Origin: Ornithinimicrobium cavernae
Lineage (GTDB): Bacteria > Actinomycetota > Actinomycetes > Actinomycetales > Dermatophilaceae
Direction of reading: 5' to 3'
DNA: 64,000 nt
NCBI RefSeq assembly: GCF_003121625.1
Contig: NZ_QDDJ01000001.1
Location: 248,001-312,000 of the forward strand
The notes under the pieces are model-generated. The model made no database searches. It was not told where the DNA came from and saw only the letters and a list, made by a program, of their open reading frames with translations. Both the position numbers and the translations under genes were made by a program. This document shows, one piece after another, positions 8,512 through 16,960 of the stretch; the stretch's first letter is position 1; every line of letters starts with the position of its first letter.

Positions 8512-8751
8512 ATGATGGATCTGTCGACGCTGACCATTCGCGAGCTGTTCGCAGAGCTGACCACTGTTGAGGACGCCCTGCAGGGCCGGACGCCACAGAC
8601 CTTGAGTCCCTCCGCCCGACGGGCGATGGAGGAGCACCAGGAACGGCTCTGTCGGGAGCTGCGCTCCCGCACGCTGGAGGACACACCCGCCTCGCCGACA
8701 CCCCGGCGACGCCCACGGGCGCGTCCGGTGACCGGCACCGTGCCCGCCTGA
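8512..8751 (+). CDS. Small basic protein of unknown function
   Basis: A 79-residue frame with tandem ATGs at 8512 and 8515. The first half is helical and acidic (LSTLTIRELFAELTTVEDALQG), the end is arginine- and proline-rich (TPRRRPRARPVTG). I do not recognise it. It may be preceded by an 8-residue leader frame (8489-8515) whose stop overlaps the ATG. Ordinary high-GC codon use and an isolated position favour a real but minor gene. Confidence 0.5.
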   Translation: MMDLSTLTIRELFAELTTVEDALQGRTPQTLSPSARRAMEEHQERLCRELRSRTLEDTPASPTPRRRPRARPVTGTVPA

Positions 8752-8761
8752 CGGGCGGGCT

Positions 8762-9247
8762 CTATCGCCCCGGGTCGCGCGCCGGCGGCGCCGTGGCCCA
8801 GTCGTGCACCTCGGTCTCCTCGAAGATCAGCCATGTCCGGGTCGCCTTGACTCCCGGGATCGCCTGGATCTGCTCCAGCACCGTGTCGCGCAGCTCGTGG
8901 TTGTCCCGGCAGCGCACGGTCACGAGTGCGTCGAACTCCGCCCCCACGAGGGCCACCCGCTCGACGCAGGGCACGCTGCGCAGGGCGGCGGCGACCGGCT
9001 TCCAGGTGTTCTGCTCGATGGAGACCGACACATAGGCCGACGTGCCGAGGCCCAGGTGCTCCGGAGCGACCTCTGCGGTGAACCCGGTGATCACCCCGCT
9101 GTCCCGCAGCCGCTCGATGCGCGCATAGGCGTTCGCCCGGGAGATGTGCACCTGCTCAGCGAGGCTCCGCACAGAGAGCCGGCCATCGGCGCGCAGGGCA
9201 CGGATGATCCGCTGGTCCACCTCGTCGACGCTGGCCCTGTCAGTCAT
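8762..9247 (-). CDS. bkdR: Lrp/AsnC-family regulator of the bkd operon
   Basis: The 161-residue protein from the ATG at 9247 has an N-terminal AsnC helix-turn-helix (VDQRIIRALRADGRLSVRSL, then HISRANAYARIERLRDSGVI) and a C-terminal RAM/AsnC ligand-binding domain (YVSVSIEQ through GVKATRTWLIFEE). Lrp-type regulators bind DNA as dimers or octamers and respond to amino acids. It is transcribed away from bkdABC across a 175-bp shared region, which is the usual arrangement of BkdR with branched-chain dehydrogenase genes, so it probably controls that operon in response to Leu, Ile, Val or their oxoacids. A longer frame to 9358 is open but lacks support. Confidence 0.88.
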   Translation of the reverse strand: MTDRASVDEVDQRIIRALRADGRLSVRSLAEQVHISRANAYARIERLRDSGVITGFTAEVAPEHLGLGTSAYVSVSIEQNTWKPVAAALRSVPCVERVALVGAEFDALVTVRCRDNHELRDTVLEQIQAIPGVKATRTWLIFEETEVHDWATAPPARDPGR

Positions 9248-9373
9248 GCGGACACCGCCGCAGAATGTCCAGCCACCCACCCGGGGTGACGTCGCTCGCG
9301 AGACCAAGTGTCGGCATACGGCCCATGGTAGGTCCATCTGTCTCGACCTTTGAGCCACGACACCGCGATAGTC

Positions 9374-9389
9374 TCGTGATCAGCCACGA
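9374..9389. promoter_or_regulatory. Candidate BkdR operator in the bkdR-bkdA intergenic region
   Basis: TCGTG-ATCAGC-CACGA is an inverted repeat in the divergent region, about 35 bp before the bkdA ATG and between the two genes' likely promoters. Lrp/AsnC sites are degenerate dyads of about 15 bp, so it fits, but the arms are short. A strong ribosome binding site (GGAGG within 9408-9420) follows. Confidence 0.35.
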
Positions 9390-9422
9390 TGGTGGGACAC
9401 GCACCCGGAGGACGGAGAGTCA

Positions 9423-10544
9423 ATGTCGACAGGCGTGCAGCACCTGCTGCCCTGCGCCGAGCCCGTGCAGCTCCTCACCGAGGACGGCACGCGGACGGAC
9501 CCGACGAGCGAGGTCCGCGAGCGCGGCTACGCCTTCCCGTCCGACGAGGACCTCCTGGCCGTCTGGCGCCAGATGGTCATCGGACGGCGCTTCGATGCGC
9601 AGGCGACGGCGCTCACCAAGCAGGGGCGCCTTGCCGTCTATCCCTCCTCCCGCGGGCAGGACGCCTGCCAGGTCGCGCCCGTGCTCGCCCTGCAGGAGCA
9701 GGACTGGTTCTTCCCGACCTACCGCGACTCGATGGCCCTCATCAGCCGTGGGCTGGACCCGGTGGAGGCCCTGACGCTGCTGCGCGGGTCCTGGCACTGC
9801 GGCTACGACCCGGCCGCCACGCGCACCGCGCCGCAGTGCACGCCGCTGGCGACGCAGGCACCGCACGCGGCGGGCGCGGGTCACGGCATGGCGCGCCGCG
9901 GCGAGGGTGGGCTGGCGCTCTGCTTCATCGGGGACGGTGGCACCAGCGAGGGCGACTTCCACGAGGGGCTCAACTTCGCCGCGGTCTTCAACGCGCCCAC
10001 GGTCTTCTTCGTCCAGAACAACAGGTACGCCATCTCCGTCCCGCTCGCCCGGCAGACGAAGGCACCCAGCCTGGCCTACAAGGGCATCGGCTACGGCATC
10101 CGCTCGGAGCAGGTCGACGGCAACGACCCCGCCGCCGTCCTCGCGGTCACCCGAGCGGCCTACGAGCACGCCCGGGCCGGCAGAGGACCGTTCCTCATCG
10201 AGGCACACACCTACCGTCTCGAGGCGCACACCAACGCCGACGACGCGACCCGCTACCGGCAGGCCGACGAGGTCACGCAGTGGTCCGGGCGCGACCCGAT
10301 CGCGCGGCTGCGCACCTACCTGGTCGGCACCGGTGCGCTGACACCGGAGCGGGAGGAGCAGGTCGCCGCAGAGGCCGAGGAGTATGCCGCGGACGTGCGG
10401 GAGCGGATGAACCGCGAGCCCGAGGTCGCTCCCCTCTCACTGTTCGACCACGTCTATGCCGAGCCGACCCCCCAGCTGCGGGAGCAGGCGGCCATGGTGG
10501 CAGCCGAGCTCGAGGACGCCCACGGATCGGAGGTCACGGCGTGA
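9423..10544 (+). CDS. bkdA: Branched-chain 2-oxoacid dehydrogenase E1 alpha
   Basis: This 373-residue subunit catalyses the thiamine-diphosphate-dependent decarboxylation of the oxoacids of Leu, Ile and Val. The TPP motif runs from GDGGTSEGDFHEG at 170 to QNN at 198-200, with RRFDAQATALTKQGRL near 55-70 typical of two-subunit E1 alpha chains and SSRGQDACQVA near 75. YRLEAHTNADDATRYR is the phosphorylation-loop region. The ATG at 9423 follows GGAGGACGGAGAG. Its stop overlaps the E1 beta GTG. Pyruvate dehydrogenase E1 alpha is the alternative; the adjacent bkdR and the E2 type favour the branched-chain complex. Confidence 0.88.
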   Translation: MSTGVQHLLPCAEPVQLLTEDGTRTDPTSEVRERGYAFPSDEDLLAVWRQMVIGRRFDAQATALTKQGRLAVYPSSRGQDACQVAPVLALQEQDWFFPTYRDSMALISRGLDPVEALTLLRGSWHCGYDPAATRTAPQCTPLATQAPHAAGAGHGMARRGEGGLALCFIGDGGTSEGDFHEGLNFAAVFNAPTVFFVQNNRYAISVPLARQTKAPSLAYKGIGYGIRSEQVDGNDPAAVLAVTRAAYEHARAGRGPFLIEAHTYRLEAHTNADDATRYRQADEVTQWSGRDPIARLRTYLVGTGALTPEREEQVAAEAEEYAADVRERMNREPEVAPLSLFDHVYAEPTPQLREQAAMVAAELEDAHGSEVTA

Positions 10545-11554
10545 GCACCACCACCTTCGCCCAGGCACTCAACCGGGCGCTGCGCGACTCCCTGGCCGAG
10601 GACGACAACGTGCTCGTCTTCGGCGAGGACGTCGGTCAGCTGGGCGGTGTCTTCCGCATCACCGACGGCCTGACCGCCGACTTCGGTGAGGAGCGCTGCT
10701 TCGACACCCCGCTGGCCGAGGCCGGGATCGCCGGCTTCGCCGTGGGCCTGGCAATGCAGGGGTTCCGTCCGGTCATCGAGATGCAGTTCGACGCCTTCGG
10801 CTACCCCGCCTTCGAGCAGGTGGTCTCGCACATCGCCAAGATGCGCAACCGGACCCAGGGCAGGCTGGGCATGCCGATCGTGATCCGGATGCCGTTCGCC
10901 GGCGGCATCGGCGGCGTCGAGCACCACTGCGACTCCTCCGAGGGCTACTACGCCCACACGCCGGGGCTGCACGTCGTCACACCGGCCACCCCGGCCGACG
11001 CCTACTCGCTCCTGCGCGAGGCCATCGCCAGCGACGACCCGGTGGTCTTCATGGAGCCCAAGGCGCTCTACTGGTCCAAGGCCGAGCTGGAGCTGCCGGT
11101 CACCACCGAGCCGTTCGGTCGCGCCGCGGTCCGCCGCGAGGGGACCGACGTGACGCTGGTGGCCTACGGCCCGCAGGTGCCCAACGCGCTCCGGGCGGCG
11201 GAGGTGGCCGAGCAGGAGGAGGGCTGGAGCGTCGAGGTCGTCGACCTGCGCACGATCGTCCCCTTCGACGACGAGACGGTCGCGGCATCGGTGCGCAGGA
11301 CCGGCCGCTGCGTGGTGGTGTCCGAGGCCCAGGGGTTCGGCGGTGTCGGCGGTGAGGTCGCGGCCCGCGTCGCCGAGCGCTGCTTCCACTCTCTGGCCGC
11401 GCCGGTGCTGCGGGTGACCGGGCTCGACATCCCCTATCCCCCGCCCAAGCTCGAGCACACCCACCTGCCCGGGGTCGACCGCATCCTCGACACGATCGCG
11501 AGGCTCCAGTGGGACGACCAGCCGGACACCACCCACCTGGCGGCCACCCGATGA
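10541..11554 (+). CDS. bkdB: Branched-chain 2-oxoacid dehydrogenase E1 beta
   Basis: The 337-residue beta chain starts at a GTG overlapping the E1 alpha stop (GTGA). It completes the E1 heterotetramer; the TPP-contacting region VLVFGEDVGQLGGVFRITDG is at about 25-45, with DTPLAEAGIAGFAVGLA next, and the transketolase C-terminal domain contains DLRTIVPFDDETV and GLDIPYPPPKLEH. Length is normal for the family. Its stop overlaps the E2 start as ATGA, so all three subunits are translationally coupled, which helps fixed stoichiometry. Confidence 0.9.
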   Translation: MSTTTFAQALNRALRDSLAEDDNVLVFGEDVGQLGGVFRITDGLTADFGEERCFDTPLAEAGIAGFAVGLAMQGFRPVIEMQFDAFGYPAFEQVVSHIAKMRNRTQGRLGMPIVIRMPFAGGIGGVEHHCDSSEGYYAHTPGLHVVTPATPADAYSLLREAIASDDPVVFMEPKALYWSKAELELPVTTEPFGRAAVRREGTDVTLVAYGPQVPNALRAAEVAEQEEGWSVEVVDLRTIVPFDDETVAASVRRTGRCVVVSEAQGFGGVGGEVAARVAERCFHSLAAPVLRVTGLDIPYPPPKLEHTHLPGVDRILDTIARLQWDDQPDTTHLAATR

Positions 11555-12855
11555 CGCAGGTGTTCCGCCTCCCCGACCTCGGCGAGGGACTGACCGAGGC
11601 GACAGTCGTCGAGTGGCACGTGACCGAGGGGGACACGGTGACCGTCGACCAGGACGTCGTCACCGTGGAGACCGCCAAGGCGGCGGTCGAGGTCCCCTGC
11701 CCGTATGCCGGCGTGGTCACCACCCTGCACACGGCACCCGGCGGGCAGCTCGCCGTCGGTGCACCGCTGATCACCGTCGCGGCGCTGGCCGACGCCGAGG
11801 CGTACCGCACCGAGGAGCGGGCAGGCAGCCGGTCCCCCGAGCGACCGCTGATCGGCTACGGCGCCTCCGAACCGGCCCGACGCAACCGCCGGCGTGGGCG
11901 CGTGGCCGGCGAGGCAACCGCTCCCGGTCCCAACAGCTCCGGCGCCCAGGAAGCCGCTGCTCCCGCGACCGCTGTCCGCGTCATCTCCCCGCTGGTGCGC
12001 CGGCTGGCCGCCGACGCCGGGATCGACCTGCGCGCGCTCTCCGGGACCGGCTCGGGTGGCGTGATCCGCCGCGCCGACGTCGAGGCCGCGATCGGCGCGT
12101 CCGCCGTGACGCCCGCCGCCACCGCTGCGGCGAGCATGGCCCCCTCATCCGGGTCAGCCGGCTCCCTCGAGGACCGCCGGGTCCCGCTCACCGGGGTGCG
12201 CCGGGCCATCGCCGACAAGCTCACGACCTCGCGCCGGGAGATCCCGGACGCGACCACCTGGGTGGACGTCGACGCGACCGAGCTCCTGGCGACCCGCGAC
12301 GCCCTCAAGCGGGCCAGACCGCAGGACGCGATCGGCATACTCGCTCTCCTGGCGCGCATCACGGTCGCCGGCCTGCGGCAGTTCCCCGAGCTCAACTCCT
12401 CCGTCGACGGCGACGAGGTCGTGCTGCACGGTGCGATCAACCTGGGCTTCGCCGCCCAGTCGCCCCGGGGGCTGGTGGTCCCCGTCGTCCACGACGCCCA
12501 CACGAAGACCACCTCGGAGCTGGCCGCCGCCCTGCGGGACCTCACCGAGGCGGCACGCGAGGGCACACTCACCCCGGCGCAGCTGACCGGTGGGACGTTC
12601 ACGCTCAACAACTACGGCGTCTTCGGTGTGGACGGGTCCACCCCGATCATCAACCACCCCGAGGCCGCGATGCTCGGCGTCGGCCGGATCATCGACAAGC
12701 CCTGGGCCCACGACGGCCAGCTCGCTCTGCGCAAGGTCACCCAGCTGTCGTTCACCTTCGACCACCGTGTCTGTGACGGCGGCACGGCCGGGGGCTTCCT
12801 GCGCTACGTGGCCGACTGCGTGGAGCAGCCGGCAGTGCTGCTCGCCAATCTATAG
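11551..12855 (+). CDS. bkdC: Branched-chain 2-oxoacid dehydrogenase E2 (dihydrolipoyl acyltransferase)
   Basis: The 434-residue E2 core transfers the acyl group from lipoyl-lysine to CoA. It has one lipoyl domain (residues 1-78) with the lipoylated Lys43 in VETAKAAVEV, an Ala/Pro-rich linker, an E3-binding domain (VRRLAADAGIDLRALSGTGS with GVIRRADVEAA, about 148-185), a second linker and the acyltransferase domain ending in DHRVCDGG, where His405 and Asp409 are catalytic. It ends the operon. No dihydrolipoamide dehydrogenase (E3) follows, so the complex must borrow E3 from elsewhere in the genome. Confidence 0.92.
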   Translation: MTQVFRLPDLGEGLTEATVVEWHVTEGDTVTVDQDVVTVETAKAAVEVPCPYAGVVTTLHTAPGGQLAVGAPLITVAALADAEAYRTEERAGSRSPERPLIGYGASEPARRNRRRGRVAGEATAPGPNSSGAQEAAAPATAVRVISPLVRRLAADAGIDLRALSGTGSGGVIRRADVEAAIGASAVTPAATAAASMAPSSGSAGSLEDRRVPLTGVRRAIADKLTTSRREIPDATTWVDVDATELLATRDALKRARPQDAIGILALLARITVAGLRQFPELNSSVDGDEVVLHGAINLGFAAQSPRGLVVPVVHDAHTKTTSELAAALRDLTEAAREGTLTPAQLTGGTFTLNNYGVFGVDGSTPIINHPEAAMLGVGRIIDKPWAHDGQLALRKVTQLSFTFDHRVCDGGTAGGFLRYVADCVEQPAVLLANL

Positions 12856-12987
12856 AAGTCGCCTTCAGCCAAGGGAAAGGTGGCCCATCGGCGGATGCTA
12901 CCGGCGCGCACATGGTCTTTCCTCTACTACACGCCCCACGGCATGCGGACCCATGGGAGTGGGACCTCTATGCCACGACCTTGAACA

Positions 12988-15285
12988 TCACGCCATGGGC
13001 AACCATTTCTCACCAGTTTTGGCGTCACCCGCGATGTTGGAGACTTCGTAGTACCATCGCCCTCGCCACATACTCTTGCTGCCCACACTGAGTTCCACTG
13101 CGTCCGGAAGTGACACCTTCTCACGTGAGACTAGATTGCCACGATCATCCAAAACTACATACGAATGGTCACCCGGCGCTAGAGCAACTCGTCGCGGCCG
13201 CCTGTAAACGTGCCGGTCGAAAATATTCGCAGGGAAGGAGTGGTCAGGGACCTCCTGAACCCACCAACCTTCGTACTCTTCTCCAGCGAGCCTGAGCCAA
13301 ATTCCCGGTAACTCCTCAACTTTCGTCCGCGCAGTAAATGCCAGCCGTTCATCCCTGCCTAAGTGAACGACCCTGTCAGCGACGCGCTTCGTTGGCACTC
13401 CCGGATTATCCATCCGGCACAACTGATGGGCACCCCGCGACATAACGGCAAAGCCTTTTCGTTGATAACTGGGGAAATCCGACTCAAGGATATCCGCCAC
13501 TTCCAAGAAGTACGGGTCACCTGTCAAGTTGTACGTTGCCTCCATTTGCCAAACGTGCGTTTGATGATAGTTTCGCAGCAAGGAAAACTCTGTCACATCG
13601 TAGTGTGATGACCAACCTGGCGTTCGACTCTCCAACATGTACCGTTTAGTGGTCTCCAAACCAGCGTTCGCCAAGTCAAGTCCGCCAGCGTCGTCGAACA
13701 CCCGCCAATAGTCGTAGAGCCCCCACACGGCGAACAGATGGCCGTTAAGGACAAACTTGCCTTGGCCGATATTGGGATACTCATCAAACCAAAGGTGTCC
13801 TTCAGTGTCTATGTCCACCACCCACGGAGTGGGAGACCCCGCACCCTCGGGAAGGAACTGGAAGCTTGCGGAGAGGGACGCCGCGAAGGCTTCATACTCC
13901 GGCCTCGGCTCCACTTCGTGCAGTCGCGATATCGCCGACAGCACTTGCCCCTGCGCCATAGCTGAGTACCACGGAGGCTGTTGCTTTCCACCTCTCCACG
14001 GAAACAAGAACGGGAGGAAGTGTGCACCCCGCGATTCAACCGCATAGGACATGATCCGCTGTGCTGTTGCGTGTAACACGTCGGAATACTCCGCCGACCG
14101 AGTCCGACGCAGAGTGTTGATGTGCTTGAGCATGAACTGGGCATGCATGACCGGGTGGTCATACAGCTCTCCGTCAATCACCCGCAAGGGCACACCAGAT
14201 TCAGCGTACGACCTGTGAGGAGCCTCAATCCGTAAGGGCTGGTCGTTGGTTTGATAGTACGTGTTCAATTCATGCGAGACACGCTCATTAAAGTTGTCGC
14301 CACCGATGAATGAGTGCGTGTGGAGCGGACCGTACCGGCCCGCACTCATGACTGCCTTCTTGGTGGGAACCTCAAGATCGGAAATGGCCAGATCCAGAAA
14401 TGAGTTCAGGCTGTCCTTGGGTGGCGGTGCGTGGCCATCCCCATAGTATAGAGACACGAAGCGCCCTCGTTGGTCAAATGTTCGACCATTAGGCAGCCGC
14501 ACTCCCAGCGACTGCGCAAACGGCTTGAAATGTCGGTTGACGTGCCGCACGTCTCCCTCATTCTGGACATATACGAACCTGTTCCTGCGCGTCAGATCCT
14601 TGTAGCGCTCAATGAGTGAGAATCGCGTGGGATGACGTCGAACGAGCTCTTCCTCATTGAGATGACCGGGAAATGACGCCTCGAGTAAATTTTGGGTATG
14701 CCGAGGGGAGAACTTCCAAACATCCGTCTGCGGGCTGAACGCGATGGCGTTCGAACCATCGATCCCAGGGGCCACTGCCAGCGCTGCATACCCGCCTCCG
14801 GACGAGCCTAGCAGGATCGTTTTCGAGATGCTCAATTGATTGCGCACATGGTTTATGAATCGCGTGATCTTCTCAGTTAGATCGTCACTCTCGTCTCCGA
14901 GGTACCACCCTAGGGTCAGTGACGGCGAGGCACTCAGCGTGGTATCTGCAATGTAGAGCCGATGCTCCGAGCGCTCTCGGAGGGCACCAAGCCACTCAAA
15001 GCGCGGTAAGTCCACCCTCTCCCTGACCAATGCACCATGAAAGGCAACGATCAGAACGTCACCACTCCCAGGTTGATAGAGTGCGTCGATGTCAAATGTG
15101 TCACCTGGCTTCCCTGAAGCGGTCACAATGTGGCGCACGCGTGAGGATTGGCGCGTCTCCTGAGTGCCAAGCACCACAGAACTAAGGTCATGCCAACGGC
15201 GGATGACCGCTTGGTGGCGTGGGTCCCAGACGCTAAGCACGGGAGCCTCCTCTAGGAGGCCGTCGGAGCGAGGCATGGTGCTCAC
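12988..15285 (-). CDS. Hydrolase-like domain fused to a D-glucuronyl C5-epimerase
   Basis: A 765-residue fusion. Residues about 70-305 form an alpha/beta-hydrolase-like domain with Ser162 in GSSGGG and a His in GDGHAPPPKD (about 282-291), paralogous to the 7397-8290 protein. Residues about 375-640 match D-glucuronyl C5-epimerase: SAMAQGQVLSAISRLHE, LWFDEYPNIGQGKFVLNGHL, FAVWGLYDYW, WSSHYDVTEF and NYHQTHVWQMEATYNLTGDP. Such epimerases invert C5 of glucuronate residues in a polymer to give iduronate. No signal peptide is seen. Start is GTG 15285 or ATG 15276, the latter preceded by GGGTGAG. The gene is much richer in A/T than its surroundings and stands alone between two metabolic operons, which suggests horizontal acquisition. 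Confidence 0.8.
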   Translation of the reverse strand: MSTMPRSDGLLEEAPVLSVWDPRHQAVIRRWHDLSSVVLGTQETRQSSRVRHIVTASGKPGDTFDIDALYQPGSGDVLIVAFHGALVRERVDLPRFEWLGALRERSEHRLYIADTTLSASPSLTLGWYLGDESDDLTEKITRFINHVRNQLSISKTILLGSSGGGYAALAVAPGIDGSNAIAFSPQTDVWKFSPRHTQNLLEASFPGHLNEEELVRRHPTRFSLIERYKDLTRRNRFVYVQNEGDVRHVNRHFKPFAQSLGVRLPNGRTFDQRGRFVSLYYGDGHAPPPKDSLNSFLDLAISDLEVPTKKAVMSAGRYGPLHTHSFIGGDNFNERVSHELNTYYQTNDQPLRIEAPHRSYAESGVPLRVIDGELYDHPVMHAQFMLKHINTLRRTRSAEYSDVLHATAQRIMSYAVESRGAHFLPFLFPWRGGKQQPPWYSAMAQGQVLSAISRLHEVEPRPEYEAFAASLSASFQFLPEGAGSPTPWVVDIDTEGHLWFDEYPNIGQGKFVLNGHLFAVWGLYDYWRVFDDAGGLDLANAGLETTKRYMLESRTPGWSSHYDVTEFSLLRNYHQTHVWQMEATYNLTGDPYFLEVADILESDFPSYQRKGFAVMSRGAHQLCRMDNPGVPTKRVADRVVHLGRDERLAFTARTKVEELPGIWLRLAGEEYEGWWVQEVPDHSFPANIFDRHVYRRPRRVALAPGDHSYVVLDDRGNLVSREKVSLPDAVELSVGSKSMWRGRWYYEVSNIAGDAKTGEKWLPMA

Positions 15286-15514
15286 CCTACGGGAATGTCA
15301 CCGGCAAGATTGGCACGCAACCCTCCGGTCACACGAATTGCGGGACGGCGAGTCCGCTGACTCGAAGTTCGGCCAGCGAACCGTGCGGCTTGTCAAAACT
15401 AGACGCTGTCACGGTTCGTAAGCCTGAAAAGGTGCAGCCTTGAGAGCCGAGATGCAACGCCATCGAGTGGGTACCCCGGTGTGCCACGTGACCCACGGTG
15501 ACGACGGCCGACCC

Positions 15515-16960
15515 TCAGAGGTCGGCGAACATCTTGCCCGGGTTGAGGATCCCGTCCGGGTCGAGGGCCTCCTTGACTGCCCGGTGCAGCCGTCGGTTGC
15601 CCTCGTCCAGCTCCCGCGGAAGCCACTCCCGCTTCAGGTAACCAACGCCGTGCTCCCCGGTGATCGTCCCGCCCAGCTCGAGTCCGAGGCGCATGATCTC
15701 CTCGAAGGCCCGCTCGGCCCGCTCCACGTCCGCCGGGTCGCGGGCGTCGAAGAACACGGACGGGTGGATGTTGCCGTCGCCGGCGTGGGCCACGACCGCG
15801 ATGGTGAGCCCGGACGTGGCGCGGACCCGGTCGAGCCCGTCATAGAACTCCGGCATCCGCGCGCGGGGAAGGCAGATGTCGTCGAGGAGCTGGCCGCCAC
15901 CGTGGGCCTGGGCGTAGCGCTCGTAGGCGGGCTGCGCCAGCCTGCGGGTGGCGACCAGGGCCTCGTTGTCGGCGGTGTCCTCGCTGTAGCCGGTGTCCAG
16001 GGCGCCGTTGGCCTCCGCCCGCGCCGTGAACGACTCGACCTCCGCCAGGGCCGCTGCGCGGTTGCCGCTGCCGTCGGACTGCATGAGGAGCATCGCCCCC
16101 GCCCGGTCGTCCAGCCCGAAGTCGCCGTACTCGTTGAGCAGCCGCAGCGTGGTCCGGTCCAGCGACTCCAGCATGGAGGGCTGCGCGCCGGAGGCCATGA
16201 AGTCCGCAACGGTCGCGGCGGCCGACCGCTCGTCGGTGAACGTGGCGACCGCCGTGAGCGGCTCCGGCAGGAGCGGCACGAGCCGCAGGGTGATCTCGAC
16301 GATGACCCCGAGCGTGCCCTCCGAGCCGACGAACAGGCCGCGCAGGTCCAGGCCCGCGACGCCCTTGGCGGTGCCCGTCCCCAGGGTGGCCAGGGTGCCG
16401 TCGGCGAGCACCACCGTGAGCCTGCGCACGTAGTCCTTGGTGACGCCGTACTTGACACAGCACAGGCCGCCGGCGTTCGTGGCGACGTTGCCACCGATCG
16501 AGGAGATGGCGACCGAGCCGGGGTCCGGCGGGTAGGACAGTCCGTGCTCGGCCACGGCGTTCTTGAGGTCCTGGTTGATGACGCCCGGCTCGACCGTGAC
16601 GCTGCGCTCGGCCACGTCGACCGCCAGGATCCGCGACATCCGCTCGACCGAGAGCAGCAGGCAGCCGGGCACGGCGTTGGCCCCGCCGGAGATGCCGGAG
16701 CGGGCACCCTGGGGGACGACCGGGATGCGGTATGCCGAGGCGAACCGGAGCGTGGCCTGCACGTCTGCCACCGTGGTCGCCCGGACCAGCGCGACTGCCC
16801 CGTCGGCCGGGCAGAACAGCGCCTCGTCGCGGGAGTAGCTCTCCAGCACGTCGGGGTCGGTGCTCAGCGCGCCGTCGGCGAGCGTGGGGGCGAGCTCGCT
16901 CTCGACCAGCTGCAGGAGGGTGGCGGTGTCGCGCACCCCGGTGCCCGTCGTGCCGGTCAT
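15515..16960 (-). CDS. glcD: FAD-linked 2-hydroxyacid dehydrogenase (GlcD-like)
   Basis: The 481-residue flavoprotein oxidises a 2-hydroxyacid such as glycolate or D-lactate to the 2-oxoacid. The PCMH-type FAD domain carries VVPQGARSGISGGANAVPG, PPDPGSVAISSIGGNVATNAGG and GLFVGSEGTLGVI; the C-terminal domain has VVAHAGDGNIHPS, GEHGVGYLKREWL and DPDGILNPGKMF. Length suits a single-chain GlcD or D-lactate dehydrogenase; no GlcE or GlcF is nearby. The ATG overlaps the stop of the MFS transporter gene, so the carrier and enzyme are co-translated. Exact substrate is not visible. Confidence 0.85.
   Translation of the reverse strand: MTGTTGTGVRDTATLLQLVESELAPTLADGALSTDPDVLESYSRDEALFCPADGAVALVRATTVADVQATLRFASAYRIPVVPQGARSGISGGANAVPGCLLLSVERMSRILAVDVAERSVTVEPGVINQDLKNAVAEHGLSYPPDPGSVAISSIGGNVATNAGGLCCVKYGVTKDYVRRLTVVLADGTLATLGTGTAKGVAGLDLRGLFVGSEGTLGVIVEITLRLVPLLPEPLTAVATFTDERSAAATVADFMASGAQPSMLESLDRTTLRLLNEYGDFGLDDRAGAMLLMQSDGSGNRAAALAEVESFTARAEANGALDTGYSEDTADNEALVATRRLAQPAYERYAQAHGGGQLLDDICLPRARMPEFYDGLDRVRATSGLTIAVVAHAGDGNIHPSVFFDARDPADVERAERAFEEIMRLGLELGGTITGEHGVGYLKREWLPRELDEGNRRLHRAVKEALDPDGILNPGKMFADL

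Noticed and set aside
9389-10540. N-terminal extension of the E1 beta frame
   Set aside because: It lies inside bkdA in another frame; the GTG at 10541 matches the family start.
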